From Phallus indusiatus (lineage: Eukaryota > Basidiomycota > Agaricomycetes > Phallales > Phallaceae), in assembly GCA_027605045.1 (NCBI GenBank), contig JAQFWX010000060.1:153904-217903 (forward strand): a DNA stretch of 64,000 nt. The letters are read 5' to 3'. The position numbers were made by a program, and so were the translations under genes. Shown here piece by piece: positions 1 through 10,431 of this stretch (positions within the stretch are counted from its first letter, which is position 1; each line of letters opens with the position of its first letter). Below the pieces are notes generated by a model. That model did not search any database. It saw nothing but the letters and a program-made list of their open reading frames with translations, and was not told the origin of the DNA.

Positions 1-483
1 GTAACTACTTGCCAGCTATTCTATCATAGGGCTTCGATTTCTGTTTGTTGTGTTTTTAGATGTTATTCCCATATTTCTATTTCCATATTCCATATTGTAT
101 TACAATTACGATTGACTTTTATGATAAAATAAAAGATAATTTTCCATCTCAAAATTGATCTCGCATCTGCTTAGCGTGATCCTATTGACATATTGCCACG
201 AACTGAGGGACAGCGGAAGTGTATTTATTCGACTAATATGAAGTCCATATCAGATCCTGAGAATGCGTTTTGCAATTCAAGCCGCACGGCGGTACAATTG
301 TCCGATAAATAAAGGTCTTCCACGTACAATTTACTATTGTGAAAATTCGATAACACGATCTTATTTGATACAAAAAGGCTTTCGAAACAGAACAAAACAG
401 TAGGATAATTTCACCGAAACTAGAAATGAAAAAGAGAAAAAAAAAAGGAAAAACTACACACGCAAAGCGCGGACTGTGTCCAT
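1..483. other. AT-rich intergenic sequence at the left edge
   Basis: No convincing coding segment, RNA gene or repeat is visible here. The stretch lies downstream of the SREBP-like gene on the minus strand and should hold its 3' untranslated region. An A-rich run is present at about 424-455. Confidence 0.5.
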
Positions 484-3400
484 CTATCTAGTACTACGTT
501 TCGAAGCCCGGCTCATCTCGGCCAAAATATCGACGACTCTGTCGCGAGCGTCTTCCGTTTCAGGACAACAATCAAAGGCAGCGCTAGCCAAAGTACGACG
601 CAATGCCAAAATGTTCGATAGATTGGTTGGGCTGGGTGAGGTATGCTCTTCTTCCTGCGAGAAGATTTGTTTGTAAAGGACGGTGGCCAGAAGCATGCTG
701 CGAGTATGTTCAATCTCTTCTGATTGAGATTCTTCCCCACACAGAATCGTGGATAAATCTTCGGACGAGGATGCGCTGCTTCTGCTTTCTTGTTCATCAT
801 TCTCCTCGAAGGCTTCAAGTTCTCTTTCGGACTCGCACCAAGGCGAGGACCCATGACACCTCTCAAGCATTGCTACCAGTTCGCCGACTTTACCACCTAG
901 CTGTTTGCCAGCTTCAAGTACAAGGGCTGGTGGCAAGGTATCTGAGAGCTGAAGATCGAGGTCATCGAGGTCACCAGAACCAACGCAATTCAACCATTCT
1001 TCCGCAGCGAGTTTCTTTGTCGATTTGAGAACAAGGAACCGTGCAAGTCTTTTCACGGGTGTATCATCAGGAATGCAAGCCGTCCTTGTTCGTCCTATGA
1101 TTTGGACAGCTTCTCCCAGATCCAGCGATAAAGCAAGACGCTCAGGAGCAGATACGACTGTTTTCGCCCCGTCAACTGCGGCTTGAAGACTTGTCCATCG
1201 CTTTTGAGCAGTAGATAGTGAAAAGGTATGGCTAAGCAACGCGAGTGTTATTCTATCAGAAAAGGAGGCAGTACGGGACGCGACGACTGATGAGAACGAA
1301 AGATATGTCTGCACTGCAGAAATCAAAGATGGAGGTGGAAAAGCTAGTTGAAAGTTAGCTCTGATGAATTAACGGTAAACGATAAAAGTTTTCCATACAG
1401 TCTAAAACCATCGCTTCAGCAATGAGTCTCCATTGTTTCAAATCACCATCATTACGCGATGTATTGACACATCGCGTCACTGCAGCCTTTAAAAGACCAA
1501 GAATCCCCATACGAGGTAGCTGGCGAGGTTCCTCTTCTTTAGTAGTTTGTGGTTGTTTGCGAGTTTTCAATCCAATCATTCCCAGTGGCGCACTGAGCTT
1601 CTCTCTCACTCCTCCGTCGCTTAATAAGTACACCAACAGCAAGATGGACACGACTGAATTAATTATTTGAAAGGACAGCCAAGGCCAATTGGACACGCTT
1701 GTGTGGGTTGGTGGACTGACAGTATGATGAGATAGAACAGTTCCTTCGTGCGTATTAAGTGGAGCCGATGATCGAGTTGGAGAGAAAGGAGAGTTGGAGA
1801 AGAAATTGAACAGCACGAAGGCGGCCAACAGAAATTTAGGTGGCTCCGTTTGAATTGGTTGTTGCTGCTGCTGCATACCAACGGGGGATATATTGGGAGG
1901 ATGCAACACTAGCTTGGGTACTTCAACGTTTGTAGGTGGTGTTTGAATTTTCCTAGGCCTTCCTCGCTTTCTCTTTTCACCAGCTTGTGGGGCGGGAACG
2001 CTTGTTGCAGAGGGTGACTTTTTGTCGCCTGACTTGACGTGGGGTACTGTAGTGTCGACTTTGCCGCGCTTTTTGGGACGACCTTTCCGACCATTATCGG
2101 CATCTTCATCATTACCATCGTCGTCCTCGTCCTCATCACCTTCTCCACCATCATCGCCATCACCATCCGTATCAGCATCCTCCTCTATTTCGTCCATTTC
2201 CTCCCCTCCGAACTTGGCACGCCATTCCTTTTCCCACACGACTAATAACTCTGGACCACCGACTAACCCCATCAGCAGGGCCTTAAGACCATCCGTCTCC
2301 CGACGGAGTCGTATCTCGCGACGTTTAAGAGCTCTGAACGTTATTGATTAGCGTCCATTTGCATTGAAGACATCTTTTAAGCCTTACTTAATGTATTCCA
2401 CTGCTTTCCCGAGTACAACACCCTTACTATTCTTTTTCGCGGCCTTCACACCATCTACATATCCTCTCTCGTTGACGATATCGTTGAATTCGGATTTAGG
2501 TGCACTGGCGCCGGTCAGTCCTTTACCCTGTGTCACCCCACCGTCGGGAATGCTCTTCTCTAGTATTCTGAGAGCCGGTACTGCACGACGCAAGGCGAGG
2601 ATGCGGGCATTCAAATTCGTGCGATAGCGACGTTCAATAGTTGTGTGTGATGTCTTCGGGCGGCCTGTCTTTGTTAAGTGCGAGGGTTGACTTGAGAGAG
2701 ATTGAACATCCTGGCCAGCGACGTCATTTTGATAAACATTAACATCCAGAGATGGCGCCAAAGGTTCAGTTTGAGGAGGTCTAAGACGAGGAATGGCGAC
2801 TTTAGGAGAGGTAGCCGTATGAGCTGCGTTCGTCTCTAATAAGATTAAAAAGATATTCAGATAAAGTCAAAGCTTTATGTCTTTTAATTACATACCGCTT
2901 GGTGACATGGAAGGGGTATGCTGTGGCGTCAGAATCTGACCATCCAATAACTGAAAAGGTGTCGTCGCAGCGGTAGCTGTAGTCATCTTGGTGTCAGCGT
3001 TTGCGCTTATGGGTATCGCCAGAGTCACTCCCGCTGCTTCTCGAGCACGTTGTGAAATTAGAGTCAGTTCATTTGGATTGATTCCGGTATCTTGAAGGGG
3101 CGTTTGGCTGTAGGTCGATGTGCTAAGGGGACTGGGTGATCGGGATAGCGAGGAGACGGCGGATGCCGACATAGGAGTAGGCATCTGGTGCACAAGAGGT
3201 ACGTCGAGACCAATTTCCGAAGGCATTGGAGACGAGAATTGATATGAGAATTGAAGTGCTGGGTCGCAGGGGGCAATTAATGCCTCTTGCTCGCTCCCGT
3301 TCGTTTCACAGCCTCTGCCATAAACTTGATCACCGAAGTGTAGGGCGTTGGGGTCGATAGAAAAGTGATGGGATGCATCCGATAAAAACGAAGGCATGTC

Positions 3401-3673
3401 TGGCTCGAAGTCCATAGCTCTCCATTGATCCGGAGAAGAGTAAGTCATGCTAAAATTCATATGGCCTGGGGCAGACCACAGTGGCGGAGGGTTCGCAATA
3501 TTCACGGGGATGTTCGATGGCATAATCCAATCATTTCGAGGACTTCCGCTCTCGTGAGAGCTAGAATTGGAAGATGAGCTTGAGCTTGTTACGTCGTCAG
3601 CTGAAGACAGGAAAATCGGGCTGAGAACCGGATCGTCTTCCGACTTTGGGTGCACGAATTGAGGAGACGACAT
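484..3673 (-). CDS. SREBP-like membrane-bound bHLH transcription factor
   Basis: This is a predicted sterol- or oxygen-responsive transcription factor of the SREBP/Sre1 family, made as an ER membrane precursor whose N-terminal part is released to the nucleus. Four exons join cleanly (3673-2896, 2835-2388, 2333-1399, 1343-484) into 1006 residues. The N-terminus (1-260) is Ser/Pro-rich, like an activation domain. The bHLH lies at about 320-425, with basic motif HTTIERRYRTNLN; the Tyr after the double Arg is the SREBP hallmark. A long loop (GYVDGVK) and a leucine-zipper-like helix follow. Two AT-hook-like motifs (GRKGRPKKRGK, KRKRGRPRK) flank a very acidic stretch at about 455-490. Two hydrophobic segments at about 576-588 and 627-646 would form the membrane hairpin. 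The first is short and weak. The rest resembles the fungal SREBP C-terminal region. Family assignment is firm; the target pathway is inferred. Confidence 0.88.
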
Positions 3674-4290
3674 GACCCAGGGAGAGAAACTTGTGCTTGC
3701 TGTGACTTTATACGATGAAGAGCAACTAGATGGTAATAGTATAAGAAAAGCACTGAGTCGCTGGCGACAGCAACAGAAATAAAATAATAAAATTCGAAAT
3801 CGTTCAACTTTTCAGAATCAGACCACTTTTCCGTGGCGCGCCCATACACGCCCATGACACCCTGGTGGCTGAGCGCGCGTTGCTTATGTAATCTGGACAC
3901 ACACGATCACACATGGTCATCTCGGCTACTTAGATCCGTTCTTGTCTTCCGACTCTGTTGAGTGATCCGAGTCTCTATTGGCCCGAAAATCTGCTTGAAA
4001 AACTACCCTCGCACCGTCATTAGTGACTTATACTCATTGTTATACCAATTTTAACAATGAAGGAAAGACGACGAACGATTTGGTTTGAGGTTTGGTAGTA
4101 TTGTTATCGATTGGCTAGAATTCGGATGGGCCTGGCACCGAGTCTGATTAGAAATGACACAGGAGAACACTCAAGCCTCTGTTTCTAAACTTCAGCGTAG
4201 GTTATTAACTTTTATCATCTCTTTGAGGATCTAATGATTCTTTCCCGTAGAGAATGAATCTGTTGTAGGGAACGGAAGGTCATCACTCCA
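3674..4290. other. Upstream region of the SREBP-like gene
   Basis: No gene is seen. The stretch should carry the promoter of the minus-strand SREBP-like gene and contains one copy of a dispersed 75-nt repeat (3826-3902). Confidence 0.4.
3826..3902. repeat. Dispersed repeat, copy 1
   Basis: About 75 nt match a second copy at 10339-10412 in the same orientation, at roughly 80% or more identity by eye. The shared core contains TCCGTGGCGCG and GCCCATGACACCC, followed by TGGCTGAGCGCG. Neither copy lies in a recognised gene. It could be a remnant of a mobile element or a conserved structured element. Confidence 0.7.
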
Positions 4291-4293
4291 CAT

Positions 4294-4334
4294 CTTTTTA
4301 TTAAAATGCATTACCTTCTATCGTATTACACGCG
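4294..4334 (+). repeat. Direct repeat, left copy
   Basis: About 40 nt here (core ATTAAAATGCATTACCTTCT then ATCGTATT) recur with a few changes at 4797-4836. The two copies bracket the BRAP2-like pseudogene fragment. Confidence 0.7.
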
Positions 4335-4743
4335 AGCAGGTTGTAGGATGAGAAAACCAAGGTTCGAGAAGCGGTGTAAGAAGTTTGTAGAGGTTGCGAG
4401 AACGTTGCAGAGGGAGTTGGAGGAGGAGAGAGCTGTTTAGTCGTTAATGAATAATTTGGAGAAGGTGAAGCAGAAAGCGGAGATGGCTGAGGTGGGGAGG
4501 AAGAAGACTGGGATGAGATTTGGTGAGCTAGAGGAACAACCGCGGGATTTGATGATTTATTTGGATGCGAAGAAGAAGATTTCTACTGCTGCTGGAGATA
4601 ACAATGACGGCAATGGTAGTGGAAGTGGTTAGGGGAGTGGTATTGTGCTGCAGGAGGCGGCTGGTGGATCGTTAAAGATTCGTGAGAGCGAGAATAATGT
4701 GCAGGGTAAGAAGAAGACTAGTAGAAAGACATATTTGATATAA
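4335..4743 (+). pseudogene. Broken BRAP2/ETP1-like C-terminal fragment
   Basis: One frame reads through as a coiled-coil C-terminus like that of BRAP2/ETP1, a RING and UBP zinc-finger protein of the Ras/ethanol-tolerance type. It is interrupted by in-frame TAG codons at about 4438 and 4630. Recognisable pieces are RFEKRCKKFVEVARTLQREL, then NLEKVKQKAEMAE, then LEEQPRDLMIYLDAKKKI, then a Gly/Ser tract and a basic end with GKKKT. The RING and UBP zinc-finger parts are absent. A 40-nt direct repeat flanks the fragment. It is best read as a dead partial duplication of a gene elsewhere in the genome. The BRAP2 assignment rests on the coiled-coil and the ELEEQ.RDLM pattern. Confidence 0.6.
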
Positions 4744-4796
4744 TGTCGTAGAGCATGTATCATCAACAAACATGCTATTATTATTAGTATTGTTCT

Positions 4797-4836
4797 CTTT
4801 ATTAAAATACATTACTTCCTATCGTATTGCGCGGCC
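4797..4836 (+). repeat. Direct repeat, right copy
   Basis: Partner of the repeat at 4294-4334. It lies about 500 nt downstream, just past the end of the BRAP2-like fragment. Confidence 0.7.
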
Positions 4837-6147
4837 ATCTCTCTCTCATTAGTCGGATAGACGACTAGGGGGCCTTTGACATTGAAGGAATGAAGGCGAC
4901 AGTGCAAAAGAAGGGTGATAGACTGGTTTTTCCGGATATCTGAGCAATGGTTGGCGCCTACGGGGGTCAGTGCATTTGAAAAATTTCTACGAATGCTGTA
5001 GTCAATTCAGACGGGGACGCAAAGGATAAGGGTTGGTAGGTCAGAAGTACAAGAAACCGCTTGAAAGCTGAGAGTGAAAATGAATCTGGCGAGTTGGGTT
5101 TACGGAGTCGTTGTTTATGGAACGAGTAGCCAATACAACGATAAGACTTGAAAATCGAACGGAGACCAACGGCAGATTAACAAGTTCAAAACAAGAGCTG
5201 CCGAAGAAGACCAGGCGAAAAGAACTGGACGCGACGACGGTGGAGTTATGTAACGCGCTGCTAAACTTGCGAAACGGCGACATACTGAACACGAATACGA
5301 TATAAGTTTGTTGAAGATGACTATATGCGTTGGTTTGTGAAGATTTTCTTGAAATCTATCTCACCCGCTGCTGCCATGGAACGAAGTGAAGGACAAGAAG
5401 GGATGCGTATGTACTGAGGATGTAAGGAAAAGTAGTAAGAGTAACTGAAGCGTTTTAAACTCACAGACACAGGAAGTCACCAGATCAGTCATGGCGTGAC
5501 TGGGAACTTTACAGTGCTGTTGATTGATTGATCCATTCACACTGCTTTTTTCACTTGATAGAGGTATAGCGATGCTGCCTCAGCAGGCAATCGTCCGCTT
5601 GACGCGAGTATGCCGATTGTCTCTACGGTCGATTCGAGGATACTACGAGCGATGGTAAAATTGACGCATCAGGTTGATCGCGAGGGGAAGTTGAAATTGA
5701 TGAAAACGTTGAGAACTGGCGCATTGCATGCTTGACCGTTATGCTGGAATGACGAAAAGGACTCGTGACTGCATTCTGGCAGACTGGCGCCCGGCGCCTG
5801 TGAAGGACGCCGTTGCTGTTCGGCCGCCTCCTCCGAGCCAAGTTGAATGGAGAATATGGTGGTACGTTCGGCCTGGAAGTGTACTGCTTGCTAATGGTCG
5901 ATTTTTATACGTGCTTTACGAATATGCTATAGAAGGACACAACACTCTGCGGTCGAGTTCACTGAGAGCACACGCATTTGGTGCGGCGGTGGAGTTACTT
6001 CTGGTCAGCATTTACTGCCGTTCCCAAAGGCAGTGCGGGAGGAATGAAGCTTCTCCTTGAACATGCATAGAACAAGCGCACGTTTGACACATATAAATAA
6101 TATCGACACATACCGGTTTATCCCATACACACAATCAATCTTCAGGT
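4837..6147. other. Unassigned region with coding-like debris
   Basis: No gene can be supported. Short open stretches exist at 5111-5305 and 5728-6060 on the plus strand. A short run ending near 6058 reads WSAFTAVPKGSAGGMKLLLE in one frame, but no continuous spliceable model forms. The region may be decayed coding sequence. The promoter of the next gene should lie near 6060-6147. Confidence 0.35.
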
Positions 6148-9080
6148 ATGATTTTTCAGGGGTCAAGGTCTTCCAGCTCCCAGAAGGAACATGGCGCATC
6201 GGTTTCAACCGCAATATCTGTTACGCAGAATGAAACTGACTGGATTTCTAACGCCTTCCGGGTTGCTGATTTGGCTAGTGCGGTGGGGGGTCTCCTACCA
6301 TTCCCATATCTAAAGGGTGCAGCCGAGCTAGTCAAGATTCTGCTAAAGCCTATCCAAGTGAGTCAGTCATTAGATATATGGATCTCGACTTGTAAGTGCT
6401 GATAGAAAATCAGCAAATGCAATAAAACCAAGACGATTATAAGATCCTGACAATCAAAATCACAACTATTCTTCAAATACTCCATGAGGAGACCAAGAAG
6501 AATCATGAAATCGCGTCTGGCTCATTCAACAGTTTTGAAAAAGGTTGCGAAGACTTCTACCAGTATGCAGATCTGCTCATATAAGATGCTTACCAGTCTG
6601 AATCCACTTAAACAGATGCTTACAACACATCTCAAACGATCTCGAGTCATTCAATAAAGCATATAAATTAAGACTCTTTCGGAAATATTTCGCAGCTGAC
6701 CGTGAAAAAAAATCATTGGCACGTTACCAAAGTCAGATAGAAGAGTTTCGGAACAACCTTGTGGTGCGCACGAATATATTTGACGCAGATCTTGGCTTCA
6801 TTCCCGTCCCATATCTAGCTCAGGGGGGTCATACGTTCCCAAATAGGCAGTAACACAGATGAGACGGACTCTCATGTAAGTCTGATTGATCGTTCGTGTT
6901 CTGAGGTCTTCTGATAAGTGGCCAGTTCAAAGAAATCAAACTGGGCGATCTAACCGTGCTCAAGAATATCTCGAATGGACAAGTTGAACACTGGGAAGTC
7001 CAATGGAAAAAAGAGAGTCAGACACGGATGGTCCGCGTCTACAAAGGTCAAAATGCGATTTCCGTACGTGGTTAAAAAATACTGCTCCTCTTTCGCTATA
7101 CTCTTATATTTTCAACAGAAATTCAAAGCAGAAAAGGAGTGGTATTCGCGATATCGGTAATACACTCGTCTCTTGTAAAATAGTTATAAACGGTAGCTCA
7201 TTCTTCGTACAAGTCATCCATATGTGATGCAACTGTTCGGCATAATTACGTCAAAAGAAAGCCCTGGCCTTGTCTTTGCACACAATTGTTCGTTTATGTC
7301 ATTTCACGAAATGAAAATTAAAACTTACTATTTACGTACGTAGCGTGGTGTATACCAATTAAACAATTCGATTTAAGATTTAGAAACACGTTGGGTTGGC
7401 ACACAGATAGATGCCGCGCAGTGAGCTACCACGATATTTGATGAAATTTCTTCCTCAAATACATCTCAGGACTTGTCTTTTGCTGTGAGCTTGAACCGAC
7501 CACGATTCCGCCGATTGTTTGTATCTCACCGTTTGCCTTTTGCTTACAGGAAGGCGTAGTATACGTGGAAGAGGGTATATCTCACCATGCCATAATATCT
7601 TGGCAGTTCAGGGACCTGTATTTCTTTGACGATTTTATCGGTTTTGAAGACCGTGAGGATGGATATCTTGCGTCTTGTTATGTGAACATTATAGACGGAC
7701 GCGGGCTTGTCGTATTTGTCAGTCTCTAACTACCTGAAAAGATTTCTATGAATTTATTCTTCAATATCAGGAATGGCTGCCAAATATTCTACAACACGTC
7801 CCTGCTTATCAGTACCACAGGGGGACTATTATATTTCCCGAGTCGTCGGCCAAGATTATAGAAAGAATAGATATGCTGTGTTCGTCACGAATATCGGATG
7901 TTCCTTGGGACCCCTCTTTCTTATCGGATCTCTATGGTGTCATATATGTCTTTATATGGAGGGACGTCTCTGCATCAGCATATTCTGTCTACGTCGGTGA
8001 CATTCTATTAGCTGATCATGATGAACACAACGCTACATTTGACGCTTCGGACGCAGCTAGATTAGGGTTTTTTCCATGCCAAGAACCATCATCATTGGAC
8101 TGGTTTGTTCGCAAAATATTGCATGCAAAATTGACTGCCGAAGACTGGTGAACATTTCAGGTATAGCACATTTCCCATCCTGTAATAGCACTGAATATCA
8201 CTTCAATGTTTCTAGGATTCGCCTTCCTGTAGATACAGCAGGCATTTCGGCTACCGACGATCTCCAGACAGTGGTGGTTGAATGTGGTGTCCAATATTCT
8301 ACCTGGGGACGATTGGTTTCGTGCATATGTTAGTCAGATTGGCTTCTTACAAGCAAGAACCGATGGAATGCATGAGCCTAGTGCGGTTTGCGTTGGTACG
8401 CCTTTTCCACTATTATCATGTCATTGTATAGATGATTTTATTCAAACATACGGATACTGTAGTTACTGGATTCTCATGGCACATCCAGGTTCCTTGCAGG
8501 CTCAAGTGTTCGGTTGGAACCTCTGAGTATAAAGAGTTATACTTGTTTATTTCAAAACCAGCGGTGTGCCATGAAACGCTAGTTACGTACTGGTCTCTTG
8601 ATCCTTCGGGGTCCAAGAGACTATATTGTTCTGATTTCGACACCCTCGGTTTCGATTCAAAATCGCTTACAGTCCAAACTCGTCGAACCATCCGCGTGTT
8701 TAATATTGATAATGCGGATTTTAAGCTTGTCCAGTATGCTCACGCTGTGTTGGGCATCGGTCCAGAACGCGATGAAGCCGCTCGTATTTTAGGTCTTCCT
8801 TTAATATGTCCTATTGAATCTGAATCAGGCGATGTATCCGACGGTGAGCTTACTTGAGTCGTGATTGCTGCATTAATTTCTTACCTTTTTGCAAGATTCC
8901 GATCAAGATCCTGATAGCTCTGAATCCTATCACACAGCAGAGGATGAGGCAGAGGATGAAGCAGAGGATAAAGAAGCAGAGGATGATGCAGAAGATGAAG
9001 CAGAAGATGAAGCAGAGGATGAAGCAGAGGATGAAGCAGACGACGGATCTGTGGAAAGAGACACGCATAACGCTTACTAA
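6148..9080 (+). CDS. Kinase-like protein with MLKL/Cbl-type N-terminal helical region
   Basis: A multi-exon gene of a kinase-like family expanded in Agaricomycetes. Exon 1 (6148-6360) encodes a helical start with LLPFPYLKGAAELVKILLK, the pattern of the MLKL/Cbl-adaptor four-helix region. Later exons give more helices (LTIKITTILQILHEE; SNDLESFNKAYKLRLFRKYF), a GSNTDETDSH linker and a kinase N-lobe-like part: KLGDLTVLKNISNG, RMVRVYKGQNA with a candidate ATP-site Lys, and HPYVMQLFG. I could not find HRD or DFG motifs, so catalysis is doubtful. The C-terminal part contains TYWSLDPSGSKRL, which I recall as a conserved block in these proteins. The last exon (from about 8890) is an acidic AEDE repeat. 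An in-frame TAA near 6422 is avoided only if intron 1 uses an acceptor near 6441, so some decay is possible. A cell-death or signalling role is inference. Confidence 0.6.
8936..9043 (+). repeat. GCAGAGGATGAA tandem repeat coding an acidic tail
   Basis: About nine imperfect 12-nt units (GCAGAGGATGAA and variants) encode repeated Ala-Glu-Asp-Glu at the C-terminus of the kinase-like protein. Copy number is probably variable between strains. Confidence 0.85.
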
Positions 9081-9439
9081 TGTGAACACTTCGTTGTTAC
9101 TCGAGTACTTATTGTTCTATTCGATTTATGTTTCCTTACTTTATTTTGCAAGAGCAATTTCGCTCTTGGGTCTGTTTAATACATTTGGTTATTTACCATT
9201 ACTGAGGAAGCAATTTCGCTCTTAGTCATCCGCTTTATGTCCGTAGAACAACAGGATCAGTCGACGCTCATGAGACTATGTAACGCTTTCACCAAATTTG
9301 CGACCAGTTCGAGTTCAACTTTCTTTTTATGAGTGGTTGTTTTCCTCTGCATCTGAACATATCTCTCCCTTTAATTTTGTCTAAACACGCGTGGGTTTTA
9401 TCTTATCAATTAAATCATTTTAGGAAGAATATTTTCATA
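9081..9439. other. Intergenic sequence after the kinase-like gene
   Basis: No gene is seen. It should carry the 3' region of the kinase-like gene. GCAATTTCGCTCTT occurs twice (near 9153 and 9210), perhaps a short local duplication. Confidence 0.4.
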
Positions 9440-9880
9440 ACCCGTGATTCCAACGCCGCCATGAACCTTGAACCCCGCACAGAGAAGTCTGCCAATCAGC
9501 TCATAATTAGTCAAGTACAGGCCACCATCTTAGCCTGAACGTCTTTCAAATTGATCGACACCTGGTATCATTCTTATTCTCGAAGGCACGAACGCAGACA
9601 CGTGTACGTTTTTTATCGAACTGGATGCCAGAATTCGCCTCGCGCCTGGTTTCACGAATCCGAGATATCCAACCATTGCCCACGGCCGTGCAGCCACATA
9701 ATAAGAGACTCCTGCGAGTTAAACCAGCCCATTTTCCTCCGTGTCATTCTGCCCACATTGAAAATACAAGTTATCAGCGTTGACGAACGTATTATGCACA
9801 TCCAACATCCGATTATAGCCTTCCGACATGTGTCCACCAAGCGTCAGCACTGTCGGTCATTCAGTTTGCCAATTCCGTTT
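9440..9880 (-). pseudogene. Decayed GH30-like glycoside hydrolase fragment
   Basis: The minus strand reads as the C-terminal end of a GH30-type glycoside hydrolase with at least one stop and one frameshift. Pieces include EGYNRMLDVHNTFVNADNLY, then a TAA, then YYVAARPWAMVGYLGFVKPG and RRILASSSIKNVHVSAFVPS. After a frame change come SINLKDVQAKMVA and LTNYE. The order fits the end of the barrel and the beta-sandwich of fungal GH30 enzymes. No catalytic part and no start are present. The GH30 call comes from remembered family patterns (FxKPGAxRI, xxVSAF) and is tentative; the non-functional state is clear. Confidence 0.45.
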
Positions 9881-10338
9881 GGGAGCATCGGAAGAAATCT
9901 TGGGATTTGATTAATTTTTGATTAATAGCTGTGGTGCGTGGAATTGTAGGAGAGGTCGCCACATGGATCTTTAAAAGCTGAAATGCAACTTAACGCGGCA
10001 CTGGAAAAAACGGGCTGCCTATTATCGTCACTATCGAAAATGCGATTGGAAGGTCCCGCAGGTGTAGCGGGACAAATTGGAAGAATAGAGTTCATCCAGT
10101 CCCGGGTGCTGTTTCTGGGTAGAAAGACATGAATGACCGAGAATGTGACGAGCCATTTTGAATGAAGCAGAGCAGCCAAAACTGATCATCGCATTAAATT
10201 TCTGAGAGGCATTGATTGAAATGGTGACCAGAGCATTGAATATGATGCTATTCCCTGCACCTTAGTAGTAAATTTTCCCATACCAACCGGAGGGAAGTTT
10301 CTGAGAATAGGACAGACACCGGTCGCAGCAGCAATAGA
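9881..10338. other. Unassigned intergenic sequence
   Basis: Two open stretches on the minus strand (9922-10179 and 10186-10413) show no recognisable domain. The first may be further debris of the broken glycoside hydrolase. No gene is supported. Confidence 0.35.
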
Positions 10339-10412
10339 CTTCTCCGTGGCGCGTCCATACGCCCATGACACCCTTATGGCTGAGCGCGGGTTGATTATAT
10401 GATCAGGACACA
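10339..10412. repeat. Dispersed repeat, copy 2
   Basis: This matches 3826-3902 in the same orientation, with a two-base gap and scattered changes. It lies just beyond the stop codon of the HSL-type hydrolase. Confidence 0.7.
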
Positions 10413-10431
10413 ATTTTATTCAAAAAATAAA

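Noticed and set aside
2022..2351. Plus-strand open reading opposite the acidic part of the SREBP
   Set aside because: Antisense shadow of Asp/Glu and Gly codons; the minus-strand exon has clean splice sites and known motifs.
5728..6060. Plus-strand open reading of 110 codons
   Set aside because: No domain; family-like short runs fall in another frame, so it may be debris and not a gene.
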